Notes under the pieces: generated by a model
Databases searched by the model: none
What the model saw: the letters and a program-made list of their open reading frames with translations, nothing else
What the model was told of the DNA's origin: nothing
In this document: one piece after another, positions 9,518 to 21,254 of the stretch
How positions within the stretch are numbered: position 1 is the stretch's first letter
Layout of the letters: each line of letters opens with the position of its first letter
Assembly: GCA_021234155.1 (NCBI GenBank)
Contig: JAJEKV010000041.1
Coordinates: forward strand, 11,914,689-11,978,688
Reading direction: 5' to 3'
From: Isoetes taiwanensis
Lineage: Eukaryota > Streptophyta > Lycopodiopsida > Isoetales > Isoetaceae
DNA: 64,000 bases
Translations under genes and position numbers: made by a program

Positions 9518-9839
9518 TATTATAAGCCTTAACGTCCGGGTCGAGTCATTTAGGCTAGAAGAAAAAAGAAAAGAATAATTCTACAGTACATAAATACAAA
9601 ATATACAGTAAAGATGAAGCTAGAAAGCAATTTTTGTGATCAAAGTACCAGATAAAAAACAGAGTCGTGATTTTTAAGAAGGATTGACTCTCCTTATATT
9701 GTAAGCCATAAAAAATAAGTCGTTTTTTTAAGTATTGGGAAACCAAAATGAAAGCACCAGCTATCAAAGCTGTTAAAACTCCTGTTTTTCAGGTTTGATT
9801 GATCTCATACGTTATTTGTTATGGTTCAAATGTTGTACC

Positions 9840-10625
9840 ACAAGGATCCATCATGCCACTTGATTGGCTCCAACATGCCACCTAGGCTCCAATATGCCAA
9901 GGTGGCTCAAACATGCCACGTGGGATTCACCATGCCACCTAGGCTCCAACATGCCATGTGGGCTCCAACATGCCAAGGTGTCTCAAACATCCCACCTAGG
10001 CTCTGAAATGCCAAGGTGGCTCCAGCATGCCGAGGTGGCTAAAACATGCCATGTGGGATCCAACATGCTACCTACGCTCTAACATGCCAAGGTGGCTCAA
10101 ACATGCCAAGATGGCCCTAAGGGCCAGATTCCACATGTGAGAGAAGTTTGTGTAAAACCACAATTTTTCCTTTCGGGTGATTCCACAAACAAAAGTCGCA
10201 GCTTATCAAATTTGTTGTGTGTCATAGATCTATGGGGATGCTGAGGACGTGGTGGAAATCCCGCAGCTGCTAGTTAAGCATTTTGAAAAGGTCGGGGCTT
10301 AAACATGCCACCCAGGCTTTGAAATGCCAAGGTGGACCAAACATGCCATGTGGGCTCCAACATGCCACCTAGGCTCCAACATGCCAAGGTGGCTCAAATA
10401 TGCTAGGTGGTTGAAACATGCCACGTGGGCTCCAATATGCCACCTCGGTTCAAACATGCCAAGGTGGCTCAAACATGCCACGCGGGCTCCAACACGCCAA
10501 GGTGGCTCAAACATGCCACCTAGGCTCCAACATGCCACCTAGGCTCCAACATGTCAAGGTGGCTCAGGCATGCCACCTAGGCACCAATATGCCACCTAGG
10601 CCATCTAGGCACTCCAAATGGTGAC
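9840..10625 (+). repeat. 19-bp satellite, left arm
   Basis: Alternating 19-bp units of the type AACATGCCACCTAGGCTCC and AACATGCCAAGGTGGCTCA. A unique insert occupies about 10115-10300. Because three units equal 57 bp, every frame through the array stays open for a while and gives a 19-residue repeated peptide, which is not evidence of a gene. Confidence 0.85.
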
Positions 10626-10639
10626 ATGGCATGCCAAGT

Positions 10640-13225
10640 AAGCAAGGCCAAGTTTTGACTAGGCTAAAAATGAAAAGATGTCCATATTTGGTCTTTTCAT
10701 TGGGTGATGTTGGCAAATGTTGGGTGACATGGCTAGATGGTGATGATGTGGATATGATGACTAGGACTTTATGCAAGAACTATGATAACCTTTGGAATTT
10801 TTGTGGAGCCCGAGGTTTGGCAAAGGGATAAAATAGAGGATCTTGAAGGACAAAGCGACACCCTTCCCCAAATCAACCGGGCGGGGACTGCACTTCCTCA
10901 CGGAGGGGAGGCCACACCCCATGAGACAGACCTCGAGAAGGTTGTCGATCGTTTCCCTGCCGGTGTCCCTGGGGCGCAAATACCAATAACCCCCTCCCAA
11001 AGCTGGTTTCCCTATCCAACCATTGAATCTTGGTTCAAGTGCACCTTGGCAGCGGGTTCAAAAAATCAAAGAATCCATCCGATGGAACTTATCAAGCCAG
11101 GTAAAGCGTCTTGCGGTCGGCAAGTGTAGAAACCATGTGTTTTGTTGTTGAGGCCGATTACAAAGGCTCAGGAATGGAGATCGACTTAAGCCATATCGTC
11201 GAAATAGAAATACCCTAGGGATTAAAGTTACCGCGGTCATTTTTTAGCAATGAAAGAAACATGAACCCTCTACGCTGGCAGTATTCTACAGCCACCTCTT
11301 TGCCAATTGATTCTGACGTGTTGGACATGAGCTATTTTGGCTTCTTGGGAAGGGTGGTCTCTTGCCCGCAAAAGCAGTCTCGAAGTGTGTATCATCGTTT
11401 TGAGTCCATTGGCGTCAATTCCAATTAGAATTAGGAGAGTTGCCGTCCATTGGCCAGGGTAGCCTTTAGGAAGGACCTTTGGGGCTTGAATAGGAAGGTT
11501 TGGAGTCCATCTTCGGCTCAACACCCCTCCCTCTATATGATGACATTACGCAAGATCCTGACCGAATCGACTAGGATATGGCCTCCAAAGCGTAAACCAC
11601 ATGTATTGTTGCTAGGTTATTGAAGGGTTCGCGTTATGGAGGTCCAAGTTTTAATCGGTTGCATTTGGGACATGGTCAGGCGCGATTAAGCGTAAACAAT
11701 AAGGCCCGGCGGCAGAATGGGGTTTGGGTTTATCCTAACAAAGTGTGGCAATTGGAAGTCAAAATCCTTTGCGATAGCAAAATTGTTTGGGATCATTCGG
11801 GATGGCCAATGATCCAAACTCTATTATTCCGGTTGCTATGGCTCCAAATGCATGTCTAGAAAAGGTGCACCTAGTTATCCAGGAAAACGACCATGTTTTG
11901 GCCTCCGAAATGTAAACCCTACAATAACCTAGCAACACACAGCGTTTATGTTTCGGAGGCCAAAACGTGGTCGTTTTCTTGAAAAACTAGGTGCACCTTT
12001 TTCTAAACATGCATTAGGAGCCATGGCAACTAAAATAACAAAGTTTGGATCTATTGGCCATCCCGAATGATCCCAAACAATTTTGCTACTGCAAAAGGTG
12101 CTCTTGACTTCTAATTGCCACACTGGGAGGAAGATAAATCCAAATCCCATTCCCTCAGTTCCTATTGCTTGGCGTTTTCAACTGCAGCTTCTGGACCATG
12201 TCCCAAATGCAACCGACTAAAACTCGGCCTCCATAACGTAAACCCTTCAATAACCTAGCAACACACAGGGTTTACATTTTGGAGGCCATATCCTAGTCAG
12301 ATTCGATCAGGATCTTGCAGAATATCATCATATAGAGGGAGGGTGTTGATGCCAGAAGATGGACCCTTAAAACCTTTCGGAAGCAGTTTGCCCCAAAGGT
12401 CCTCTCGTGAAGGCCCCTGGCCACGGACGGGCAACTCTCCCACTCCGAAATTGTTAATTGACTCTGCCAATGGACTCAAAACGATGACATTACCCTAGGG
12501 ACCAACTTTCGTGGGCAGTAGACCACCCCTTCTCCAAGAAGCGCCAAAATAGCTCATGTCCAACACGTTCGTAGTCAATTGGCCAAAGAGGTGGCTGCAG
12601 AATATTGCCATGTAGAGGGTTCGTGTTTCTTTCATTGCTAAAAATGACCGTGTAACTTAATCCCTAGGACAATTTCGCCATTCCGGACGACATGCGAAGT
12701 CGAATCTCCATTCCGGAGCCTTTGTACTGCCCGAACAACAAAACACTTGGGTTTCTACACGGTCGACCGTAAGACGCTTCGTGGTTTGAATGGATCTTGG
12801 ATTTTTTTGAGCCTGCTCGAAGTGATGGATTCAACGGTCGGATTGGAAAATTGAGCTCCCGGAGGGGGGAGGAATTGGCATTTGCCCTCCCAGAGGAGCA
12901 CTGATAGGAAAGGCTGCCTCGACAACCTTTCTGAGGTCCATCTCCTGGGGTCTGGCCTCTCCCCTCTGGTGAGAAAGCTGCGCAAAGTCCTGGCCTAGTT
13001 CGATTTGGGGAAGGGTGTCAGCGCTTTAAGTTCTCCAAGATCCCTCTATTCTATCCCTTGCCAAACTTCTATACAAAAATTTCAAAGGTTATCACCTAGT
13101 CATCATACCCATGTCATCATCATCTAGCCATGTCACCTAAAATTTGCCAACATCACTCAATGAAAAGACCAAAGATAGACATCTTTTCATTTTTGGCCTA
13201 GTCAAATGTTGACCTTGCTTACTTG
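10640..13225. other. Inner arms and loop of the fold-back, no recognised gene
   Basis: Two inverted ~1.3-kb sections meeting near 11925. Frames such as 11620-11859 (plus) and 11929-12150 (minus) mirror each other because of the inversion. I see no family match. Confidence 0.5.
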
Positions 13226-13227
13226 GC

Positions 13228-14857
13228 ATGCCATATCACCACTTGGGTGCCTAGGTGGCATGCGTGAGCCACCTTGGCATGTTGGAGCCTAGATCGCATG
13301 TTGGAGCCACCTTGGCATGTTTGAGCCTAGGTGGCATGTTGGAGCCCACGTGGCATTATGGAGTCCACGTGGCATGTTTGAGCCACCTTGGCATGTTGGA
13401 GCCTAGGTGGCATGTTTGAGCCTACCTTGGCATGTTTGAGCCACCTGGCATGTTTGAGCCTAGGTGGCATGTTGGAGCCTAGGTGGCATGTTTGAGCCAC
13501 CTTGGCATGTTTGAGCCTAGGTGGCACGTTGGAGCCACCTTGGCATGTTGGAGCCTAGGTGGCATGTTGGAGCCCACGTGGCATATTTGAGCCACCTTGG
13601 CAAGTTGGAGCATAGGTGGCATCTGGAGGAGCGCGTGGCATGTTTGAGCACGTTGGAGCCTAGGTGGCATGTTTGAGCCACCTTGGCATGTTGGAGCCCA
13701 CATGGCATGTTGGAGCCTATGTGACATGTTAGAGCCCATGTGGCATGTTTGAGCCACCTTGGCATGTTGGAGCCTAGGTGGCATGTTGGAGCCCACGTGG
13801 CATGTTTGAGCCACCTTGGCATGTTAGAGCCACTGTGGCATGTTAGAGCCACTGTGGCATGTTGGAGCCTAGGTGGCATGTTTGAGCCAACTTGGCATAT
13901 TTAAGCCTAGGTGGCATGTTATGAGCCACCTTGGCATGTTGGAGCCTAGGTGGCATGGTGGAGCCCACGTGGCATGTTTGAGCCACCTTGGCATGTTGGA
14001 ACCTAGGTGGCATGTTGGAGCCTAGGTGAAATGTTTGAGCCCACCTTGGCATGTTTGAGCCCACCTTGGCATGTTTGAGCCACCTGACATGTTTGAGCCT
14101 AGGTGGCATGTTGGAGCCACCTTCGCATGTTGGAGCCTAAGTGAGCTTGCATGGCATGTTTGAGCCTAGGTGGCATGTTTAGGAATGTTGGAGCCTAGGT
14201 GGCATGTTTGAGCCCACGCGGCATATTTGAGCCACCTTGGCAAGTTGGAGCATAGGTGGCATGTTGGAGCCCGCGTGGCATGTTTGAGCAAGTTGGAGCC
14301 TAGGTGGCATGTTTGAGCTATTTTGTCATGTTGGAGCCTAGGTGGCATGTTGGAGCCACCTTGGCATGTTTGAGCCTAGGTGGCATGTTAGAGCCACCTT
14401 GACATGTTGGAGACCACATGGCATGTTGGAGCCTAGGTGGCATGTTGGAGCCCACGTGGCATGTTTGAGCCACATTGGCATGTTTGAGCCTAGGTGGCAT
14501 GTTGGAGCCACCTTGGCATGTTGGAGCCTAACTGAGCCTGCATGGCATGTTTGAGCCTAGGTGGCATGTTTGAGCCACCTAGGAATGTTGGAGCCTAGGT
14601 GGCATGTTTGAGCCCACGTGGCATATTTGAGCCACCTTGGCAAGTTGGAGCAAAGGTGGCATGTTGGAGCCCGTGTGGCATGTTTGAGCACGTTGGAGCC
14701 TAGGTGGCATGTTTGAGCCATTTTGTCATGTTGGCACCTAGGTGGCATGTTTGAGCCACCTTGGCATGTTTGAGCCTAGGTGGCATGTTGGAGCCACCTT
14801 CGCATGTGGGAGCCACCTTGGTATGTTTGAGTCTAGGTGGCATGTTTGAGCCACCTT
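13228..14857 (-). repeat. 19-bp satellite, right arm
   Basis: About 80 units of TGGCATGTTGGAGCCTAGG and TGGCATGTTTGAGCCACCT, the reverse complement of the left-arm satellite. Higher-order segments repeat, for example the block with GCATATTTGAGCC near 13580, 14222 and 14625. It ends abruptly at the CACTA terminus. Confidence 0.9.
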
Positions 14858-15400
14858 CACTACAAGGGATAGTCGTCCTTCAATGACGTCGCGACGCCGA
14901 AGAACGACGGGTTGTTTAACATCGACGGTGATCGGTTATTCAACGCATCATAACGCTGCTTCGACGCCGCTCAACGACGCTTTATCGATCGACTCGAATG
15001 GTCGGATTGGCTCATGGCATGGTACTGCCGCTAAGCCGGTACACGCACAAGGCGGTCAAAACACGCCACCGACGCCGCTCAACGACGCCTCACGAGAGCC
15101 GACGCCGCTACCACGCCCCGCGTGGAAATGGGTCGTCGCCAAACCGGGTTCGCGAATAAGACGGGTAAGCGTTGAACGAACGCATTAATAAAGCCGACGC
15201 TTTCAGCGCGTTGGCCTCCCGCGGTACGGTGCCGGTGCAAATGCCCGGCCAGGTGTCAAGACGCCACCAAAAATGTCGCTGGAACGACGCCGCATAACGC
15301 CGACAGAAACACGTCACCGCTTGGCATGTTGCCGCAGTTAGCCGGCTCGGCCTCGCCGCGTCATTGACGTTACCACGCCGTTAAAACGACGCCACGAGGA
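14858..15400. repeat. CACTA left end: terminal and subterminal repeats
   Basis: CACTACAAG terminus followed by many GC-rich direct and inverted motifs related to CGACGCCGCTCAACGACG. Such subterminal motifs are the known binding sites of the TnpA protein in En/Spm. Motifs resume at 15990-16180 as GACGTCGTTAAACGACG. Confidence 0.7.
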
Positions 15401-15424
15401 AATTATTTTTTTTTGCCAAATAAA

Positions 15425-15460
15425 AACCCTAACCCTAACCCTAACCCTAACCCTAACCCT
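15425..15460. repeat. Interstitial telomere-like CCCTAA repeat
   Basis: Six head-to-tail CCCTAA-type units inside the CACTA element. The six-base unit differs from the seven-base CCCTAAA of most plants. Confidence 0.8.
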
Positions 15461-16378
15461 ACATCCACGTTATAAGTGGATCCATCATAGTCGCTGTTAT
15501 TCTTATCTTTTGAGTGTTCTTCCCTATCTTGCTATAATGGTCCCAAGTTAGCTTGAAGACCACCTTCGCCGCGATATGTTCCTTCTAGCAAGAATCCTCC
15601 TCCTCCAAGGGAAGACAACTCAAAGAACCCCCGCTTCTCGGTGAGAACCCTCCCTTCACCATCGTGGCAAAGATGAGTGAAAAGGAGCTTCGATTGCACT
15701 AACATCCGGGCGTTCCATGCGGGGAACGACTGGTAGAATGGCTCACCGAGCCAAACAAAGAGAAAACGACATTAATGGTGCGGATAATGATGCAAATGGT
15801 TGCATCAAACTGTCACGCCCCGGGATGGACATAAGTAATATATAAGCTTTTTATGAATGGAAACAATAAGTTTTTTTTATCTATTTGTGTTGTCGTTGTA
15901 TAAGCTTATTTTATGAATGGGAACAATCGCTTTTTATTTATTTGTGTTATTTGTATTGTATGTTGTTTTCAAGTATGTTAAACAATCACGCTTGGTCGTT
16001 TAACCACGTTATGATCATTTGACGTCGTTAAACGACGTTATGATCATCTGACGTGGCATATGAGGGGGCATCAGACGCCCCAAGCTGACGTGGCATGCCT
16101 GGGTGTCAGGACACGTCAGCGTCGGCGCCGATTAAACGACGTCCACCTGGGGCGCCGATAAACGACGCAATATGGCGGAACCCGACCGCTCGGGTTATTT
16201 ACCATTCCTTTGTTATTTTGACTTCGTTTGTTTCGATTTTTTTGCTCGTGGGTCTTCATAAGGTAAGATCTCGCTAATTTGTTAATCTTTGTGGTTTTAG
16301 AGTTAAACACCTCCAAATGCTAATAGATTAGAAGATTGAATCTTGAAAGTATGTTAAAAAACTTGAGGGATGCATGAT

Positions 16379-16565
16379 CAAGGTACTGGTCGGCTCCATC
16401 CCGAATGGAGAAGACTAGATGTATCGGGTTTATGCACCTTAGAACAGAAGTTTCAATCTTCATAGATTACAAAAGATTTGAAAGGTTGCGTGAATAAGGT
16501 ACTGGTCGACTCCATTTCAAATGGAGAGGACTAGATGTATCGGGTTCAGGCACCCTTCAATCAAA
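16379..16565. repeat. Direct repeat, ~115-bp spacing
   Basis: AAGGTACTGGTCGRCTCCAT ... GACTAGATGTATCGGGTT occurs near 16379 and again near 16496, each followed by a CACC/CACCC box and preceded by ATGATC/GTGAAT-type sequence. Confidence 0.65.
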
Positions 16566-16712
16566 TGCTTTCTAAATATCATAAACGTTGTATGAATCTG
16601 AATCTTAAGAATAAACATTTGATAAAATCTAAAAAAAAACATGGATATTTATATTTATTATATTATTACATGGTTTTTTATTAATATTTTTATTGTTTAC
16701 TAGAAAAACAAC

Positions 16713-17115
16713 ATGGACGAACGCCGTAAGGAATTTGAACGAAAGTGAGACAAAAGCTTTGAGAAAGTTACATGGCGACTTTGCATAAAGAATGTTACCC
16801 CAACAATTGCCACAAATAGTCCAATTAGACCCAGTGGACCGAGTCTTCCTAGAGGCTTTGGTGGTGTGCATGAAATGAATGCCGCCGATGTATGTACCAT
16901 AAACATGTTTCGAATGATTAGTTAACTTTATATCTTGATGTTACTTTTTTTTTTGCAGTTGTACTTGATGAGCGGGTTATATTGCAATTGTTCGATGTGC
17001 AAAGGACAAATAAAACGGATGAGAAAGACTGCCCCCGACCATGTTGACAAATATGGTGAATGCCCGACAAATCCAAAGGTTTAAGGTTTTCTGACGCATT
17101 ACGTGGGGTATTCCA
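16713..17115 (+). pseudogene. CACTA gene exons with Cys-rich motif (possible transposase-associated domain)
   Basis: A frame beginning MDERRKEFERK at 16713, with one stop, continues to about 16920. After a TTTTTTTTGCAG acceptor at about 16958 it resumes as a segment with CNCSMCKGQ, RMRKTAPDHVDKYG and ECPTNPK. The CxCxxC pattern followed by DHVDKYG resembles the Transpos_assoc domain that starts many CACTA transposases, but the match is weak and I hold it loosely. A donor-like GTATAA follows near 17120. Confidence 0.4.
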
Positions 17116-17584
17116 ACGAGGTATAATATACAGAATCTCATGAACTCGAATCAACTACTCTCATGTACTTGAATCGACGCCTTAACTTAGTTTGCTTGTA
17201 TTTTGTTAGGAAGAAATTGAGAATGAAGTGAGCTCAAGCAAGATATAGATTTTGGGGTTATGTTGTCATTGGAAGTAGATGATGTTGATACTATGAATGC
17301 GCTCATAGAAAACCCTACAAAAAGAAAGCCATCAACTTCCTCAAAGAGTATCCCATTACGTGATAGAACTCGGCCGTGCAATGGCCGTTGCCAAGATTGG
17401 AGGGAATGACAATGTTCATCAAAATTGAATGTACTAGATCATGTAGAAGAAAATAATCTTCCACCTTCACTAGTCCATTTGGTCCAGCCCTTACGAGATA
17501 AAGATCGTAAGAAATTCAATGCATGGCCTAGAGGCAAGCCAATTATTTATGGGGAGCAATTTACATATTGGGGTAGGCAAAGAC

Positions 17585-18015
17585 ATGATTAAAAATAGTC
17601 GGGTCCCCGGGCTGGCCTGGGATTATATATTATGATCTAATACAAAAGTCAAAGATGGTACGATCGCTCCTTTAATGCCATATGTAGGTCCCCGAATATA
17701 ACCCATTAATTTGGCATAAATTGAGTAAGCATCAAGCATGCTCATCTATGGCCTAAATTCAAATGCACTAACAATATCCAAGCCAGTGACTACGCAAGCT
17801 TCACATATATTGATGGTCGCCCCGCTGTGCATGGAAACCTTGTCGCTTTTATTAATAGCTCTATCGAGAATCAACGGCTACCAATTGTGAATTTGTCGAG
17901 GCAAACAAAGACCAAGAAGATTTTTTAGGTTTAAAATTGACGGAGATATATCATGGTTTATGCTATAAAAACTTTGTGTATTGGTGATGAATTGTTCATT
18001 GAATATGAATACGGT
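17585..18015 (+). pseudogene. SET-domain methyltransferase-like segment
   Basis: Read across frames, the segment shows the SET landmarks in order: KVKDGT and PYVGPRI near 17650-17700, then YIDGRPAVHGNLVAFINSS at 17811-17862 (the GNxxRFINHS-type motif), NCEFVEANKD near 17883, and VYAIKTLCIGDELFIEYEYG to 18014 (the GEELxxDYG-type motif). SET domains transfer methyl groups to lysine, commonly on histone H3. The catalytic Asn-His pair reads NSS here, so even an intact form might be inactive. Several frameshifts and stops break it. It lies upstream of the transposase domains in the same orientation, so it is either a captured host gene or an accessory gene of the transposon. Confidence 0.6.
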
Positions 18016-18099
18016 AGACCAATACCGAGGTCCTTGATGATGTACTCAAATTACTCATATAATTTTCGCCGAATGCACCTTCTTCTTCTTCTTCTTCTT

Positions 18100-19000
18100 C
18101 TTCAATTCTTCTTCTTCTTCTTTTCTTTTCAATTCTTCAATTCTTCTTCTCTTTGAATGAGATTGCACATATTGAAGATAAATGTGTATTATATCTTCAA
18201 TATATGCTTTGATTATGACATAAAATTTTACATTTCGTTCGCTATTAAATGCTTAAAATTTAACAAACACGGGCCTCAATGCATGTATCAATCAATGATA
18301 TATTTCGCTTAATCCGACGCGGGTGGTGGTAGGCAAGTGGATATGAGTCCACATCCAAGCGCATCGAATTGGCGACATCAAAAGTCATTATGGATAGCAG
18401 AATTAGAATACATTGAGCAAAGATGGTACAAACATGGGCACAACGATAATGAAGAGTACAATGATGAAGATGAACAGGAATACGATGATGAAGATGACTA
18501 ACAATGCCCCCCGTGGATGACTTCATGGAAGTTGAGGAACCCATAGCCGACATGTTAGATGCATTTGTCCCAATCTTCGACAACGACCTAGATGACGATA
18601 TATAAATACTCCTAACGATGGTCATGAAGATCACGTTTTATTGAGGAGGCGATAAAGCATTATATCCAGTGCAAGCATATCCGTAGATTGACGACATCTT
18701 TATTGATATTAAACCTTCAAGCCAAATTCAAAATGGAGCAATGCCGTTGTTACGGCTTTGTTAGAGTAAGTACAATTGCAATCACTTGACTTATTGAATT
18801 TGTAGTTGAATGTATAACGTAAAGGTCCTGCTTTTATACAGGTTATTGCAAGAGAAAATACTCCCACAAGGGAACACTATGCCCAAAAGTCGCAATGAAA
18901 TAAAAAAATATATTGGCAGCCACCGGTTTAGGCTACCATAAGATTCACGCTTTGTCCAAATGATTGCATGGTATATTATCCGAATGACATCTACAAGAAC
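18100..19000 (+). other. Transposase upstream region, little recognised
   Basis: Contains a (CTT)n run at 18080-18125, an acidic coding-like stretch rich in GAT/GAA codons (18440-18500), and short exon-like pieces. It probably belongs to the CACTA transposase gene, but no domain is readable. Confidence 0.35.
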
Positions 19001-19009
19001 ACGTAAACA

Positions 19010-20300
19010 TGCCTAAATGTGGTGCCTCTAGGTACAACGCGTATGCCAAGGGAAAGACCGCCCCGATGAAGGTGGTTCGCTACTTTCCATTGATCCTCGC
19101 GATAAGGCTATTGTTTGATGTGAATCTCTAGCTTCGCCATGGGTTGGTGTGCCGCTACGCGCCGAAAGTGACAATGTAATCCGCGTGGTTAGTGACTGCA
19201 AGCAATGGAAGCATATTGATGAAACATGGCCGAATTTGGAAGAGAGCCACGAAATCTCGGGATTAGGTTGGCAACGATGGTGTTAATCCTTATGGACGCC
19301 AATCGCCGCTGCGGTCAACTTGGCCAAGAGTGTTGATCAACTATAATTTACCACCGCGGGTTACTCATGAAGACTAGCCATTTAATGGTAGTACTATTAG
19401 TTCCAGACCAAGAAGCCGGAAAGTCTAGATCCAGATCCCAAAATAGTTATTGATGAGCTTTTGACATTGTGGAGTGAAGGTATTGAAGTTTTACGATGTC
19501 TCAAGAGAACTTCAGTCGAACTAATATTTACCTTGAGAGCAATCTTAATGTGGACAACGAGCGATTGGCCGGGTTTGTATGAACTCTCGACTCCAAGTGT
19601 CCGGATATGCGATGTCACTTGTGTGGGTTTGAACAGCTTGAACTCTCACGTCAATCCGCATTGCACAAAAATGTCTATGCAAACTTCAAGAGATATCTCG
19701 CCAATGGAAAATCGACTGATACGAGGTCCAAGAGAAAAACATTGCAATCAAGAGCCTCCCAAAAGGTTGACAATGAGAGATTGGGGTAACATGTGGGATG
19801 CCGGAAGGAAATAAGGTTAAGGGAATGAAGTGGAAAGCATCCTTCTTCCTTCTACCCTATTAGACGGAATTGAAGATCCATCATCTTTTGATCCCATGCA
19901 CATCTTTAAAAACGTTTCGCCAGCCTATTTGGAGGCATGTCACCGGACGTAGGGACACGACATGCAAAAGACGCAGAAGATCTACAAGAAGCCGGATCAA
20001 AATCTAAAGCATGGTTAAATGTCAAGAAGGAATAAGGCCACAAGTGGATTGGATCGTATGAGAAAATCTATGAAACCCGCTCGAGAAGCTTTATCAAGGC
20101 AATAAAGACTCCAGATATATGCATTCGCTATGTAATTGTTTCTCTAACGGAGGGGGAGTTAACTGGTTGAAATCTCATGATTGGCATAAGATGTTGCAGT
20201 TTGTTATGCCTATTGTTCTGAGGGGTCGTCTCGCCGACGGTCCACTACGTGCAATATGTCTCCTATCAGAGTTTTCCAGGTTTGTACGGATTTAGAAAAC
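19010..20300 (+). pseudogene. CACTA transposase, Transposase_21-like domain
   Basis: Across frames I read KCGASRYNAYAKGK, KVVRYFPL, SGLGLATDGVNPYG-type sequence near 19255-19300, STWPRVLINYNLPP, then EGIEVLRCLKRTSVELIF, TLRAILMWTTSDWPGLYELS, PDMRCHLCGFEQL and, near 20170-20270, WLKSHDWHKMLQFVMPIVLRG. This is the order found in the TnpD-type transposase core of CACTA elements (cysteine pair, LGLATDGxNPFG, WPVxLxxYNLPP, LRAxLLWTxxDxP, KSHDxH). The frame breaks many times, so no functional protein is expected. Confidence 0.8.
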
Positions 20301-20340
20301 ACTCGATGCTGAACTCTCACTTAACTTTTTTCTTTCTTAA

Positions 20341-20697
20341 ATGATATTTAGATGGATTACAAGGAAGGAGATACCGACAAATGAAATTTGGACATGCTTA
20401 ACTAAGGTCGTTGAGGCATGTTGTATGCTAGAGAAAGAATTCCCAACAAGTTTTCTGGACATACAAACTCACTTACTAGTGCATTTAGTGGACGAAGTAG
20501 AGCTTGCAGGCACAACAAATCCTAGATGGATGTTTTTTATAGAACGCTTTCTGAAGGTCCTCAAGAACTTCAGACGCAAGGAAGGCAAGGCCGAGGGTTG
20601 CATGGCCGAGGGTTGGTTAGCACGAGAGTCATTATTCTATGTCACCGAAGTTCTTGGCCGATCTACACCCCAATGCTCCACGATTATGGACCGATGA
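20341..20697 (+). pseudogene. CACTA transposase, DUF4218-like domain
   Basis: A 118-codon open segment with CMLEKEFPTSFLDIQTHLLV, HLVDEVELAGTTNPRWMFF and IERFLKVLKNFRRKEGKAEG, closely following the DUF4218 pattern (LExxFPPSFFDxxxHLxxHLxxExxxxGPVxxRWMYPxERxxxxLKxxVxNKAxxEGSIAEGY). It follows directly on the Transposase_21-like segment, and the frame starts where an intron-like TTTCTTTCTTAA tract ends. Confidence 0.85.
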
Positions 20698-20699
20698 AG

Positions 20700-21240
20700 A
20701 CACTCCAACTATAATTGGAGAAGTTCCCGAAGGAAAGACCACGTAAGAAATTGTTCACACTAGAAGAACAGGTAAAAGTCAATAAGTTTTCATCTACAAC
20801 TCCACTCCCATGGAGAAATGGATAAAAAATACGAGGAAGAAAAATAAAGAGAGATGAGGAGAGAAGACGCTTATCGACAAAAGATTCAAGCAAACAACCA
20901 CTTCCGTGATCATCTAGGGGTCCCGCCAAGTGAGATAAACAATAAATGGCTGCTCGAACAACTAGAGATGGCAAGGCAACGTATTAACATGTTTCTAGCG
21001 AAGAATTTGCATATGCTAAAGGCGTGTCACTATTTGTAAGTGCAACTTAATAGCATATAATTCACGAAGTTTCGTTCGCTATTTTGAACATTTGTTCCTT
21101 TACTTTGTAGTATAATTCATATGCATCAATATGGTCTTCTCGGTGCTCACTTTCGACGACAAAGTGTGGATCATGGCAAACGACTTATGACCGCGGGTAT
21201 ATCAAGCAAAGTTTAGTACGCTTTGTGACCGGTAGTGCGG
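20700..21240 (+). pseudogene. CACTA transposase linker region
   Basis: Includes the 61-codon segment 20854-21039 with FRDHLGVPPSEINNKWL and a small exon containing HEYGLLGAHFRRQSVDHGK-like sequence near 21120. Consistent with the sequence between DUF4218 and DUF4216 in CACTA proteins. Confidence 0.4.
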
Positions 21241-21254
21241 TAACCCAAACCCAA

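Larger units (their letters stand above)
9830..14857. mobile_element. Giant fold-back with satellite arms
   Basis: The left part (to about 11915) and right part (from about 11940) are inverted copies of each other around a centre near 11925. Paired landmarks include the 19-bp satellite, the block around GAAAAGATGTCCATATTTGG (10672) against its complement near 13175, and GGCCTCCGAAATGTAAACC against GTTTATGTTTCGGAGGCC at the centre. Outer tandem repeats plus an inner unique inverted section is the layout of Foldback-type elements. No protein domain is recognisable inside. The right edge is cut by the CACTA element at 14858. Whether it is a transposon or a palindromic rearrangement is not settled. 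Confidence 0.65.

Noticed and set aside
9821-10625. Several 60-80-codon frames in the left satellite
   Set aside because: They are translations of the 19-bp tandem repeat (57 bp = 19 codons) and occur in several frames and on both strands.
13327-14748. Repeated peptide frames in the right satellite, superficially like a repeat protein
   Set aside because: Same arithmetic artefact of the 19-bp satellite; no start context, and many overlapping frames.
13228-14857. CRISPR-like array
   Set aside because: Units are contiguous 19-mers with no variable spacers. This is a satellite.
15425-15460. Chromosome end
   Set aside because: Only six telomere-like units, flanked on both sides by transposon sequence.
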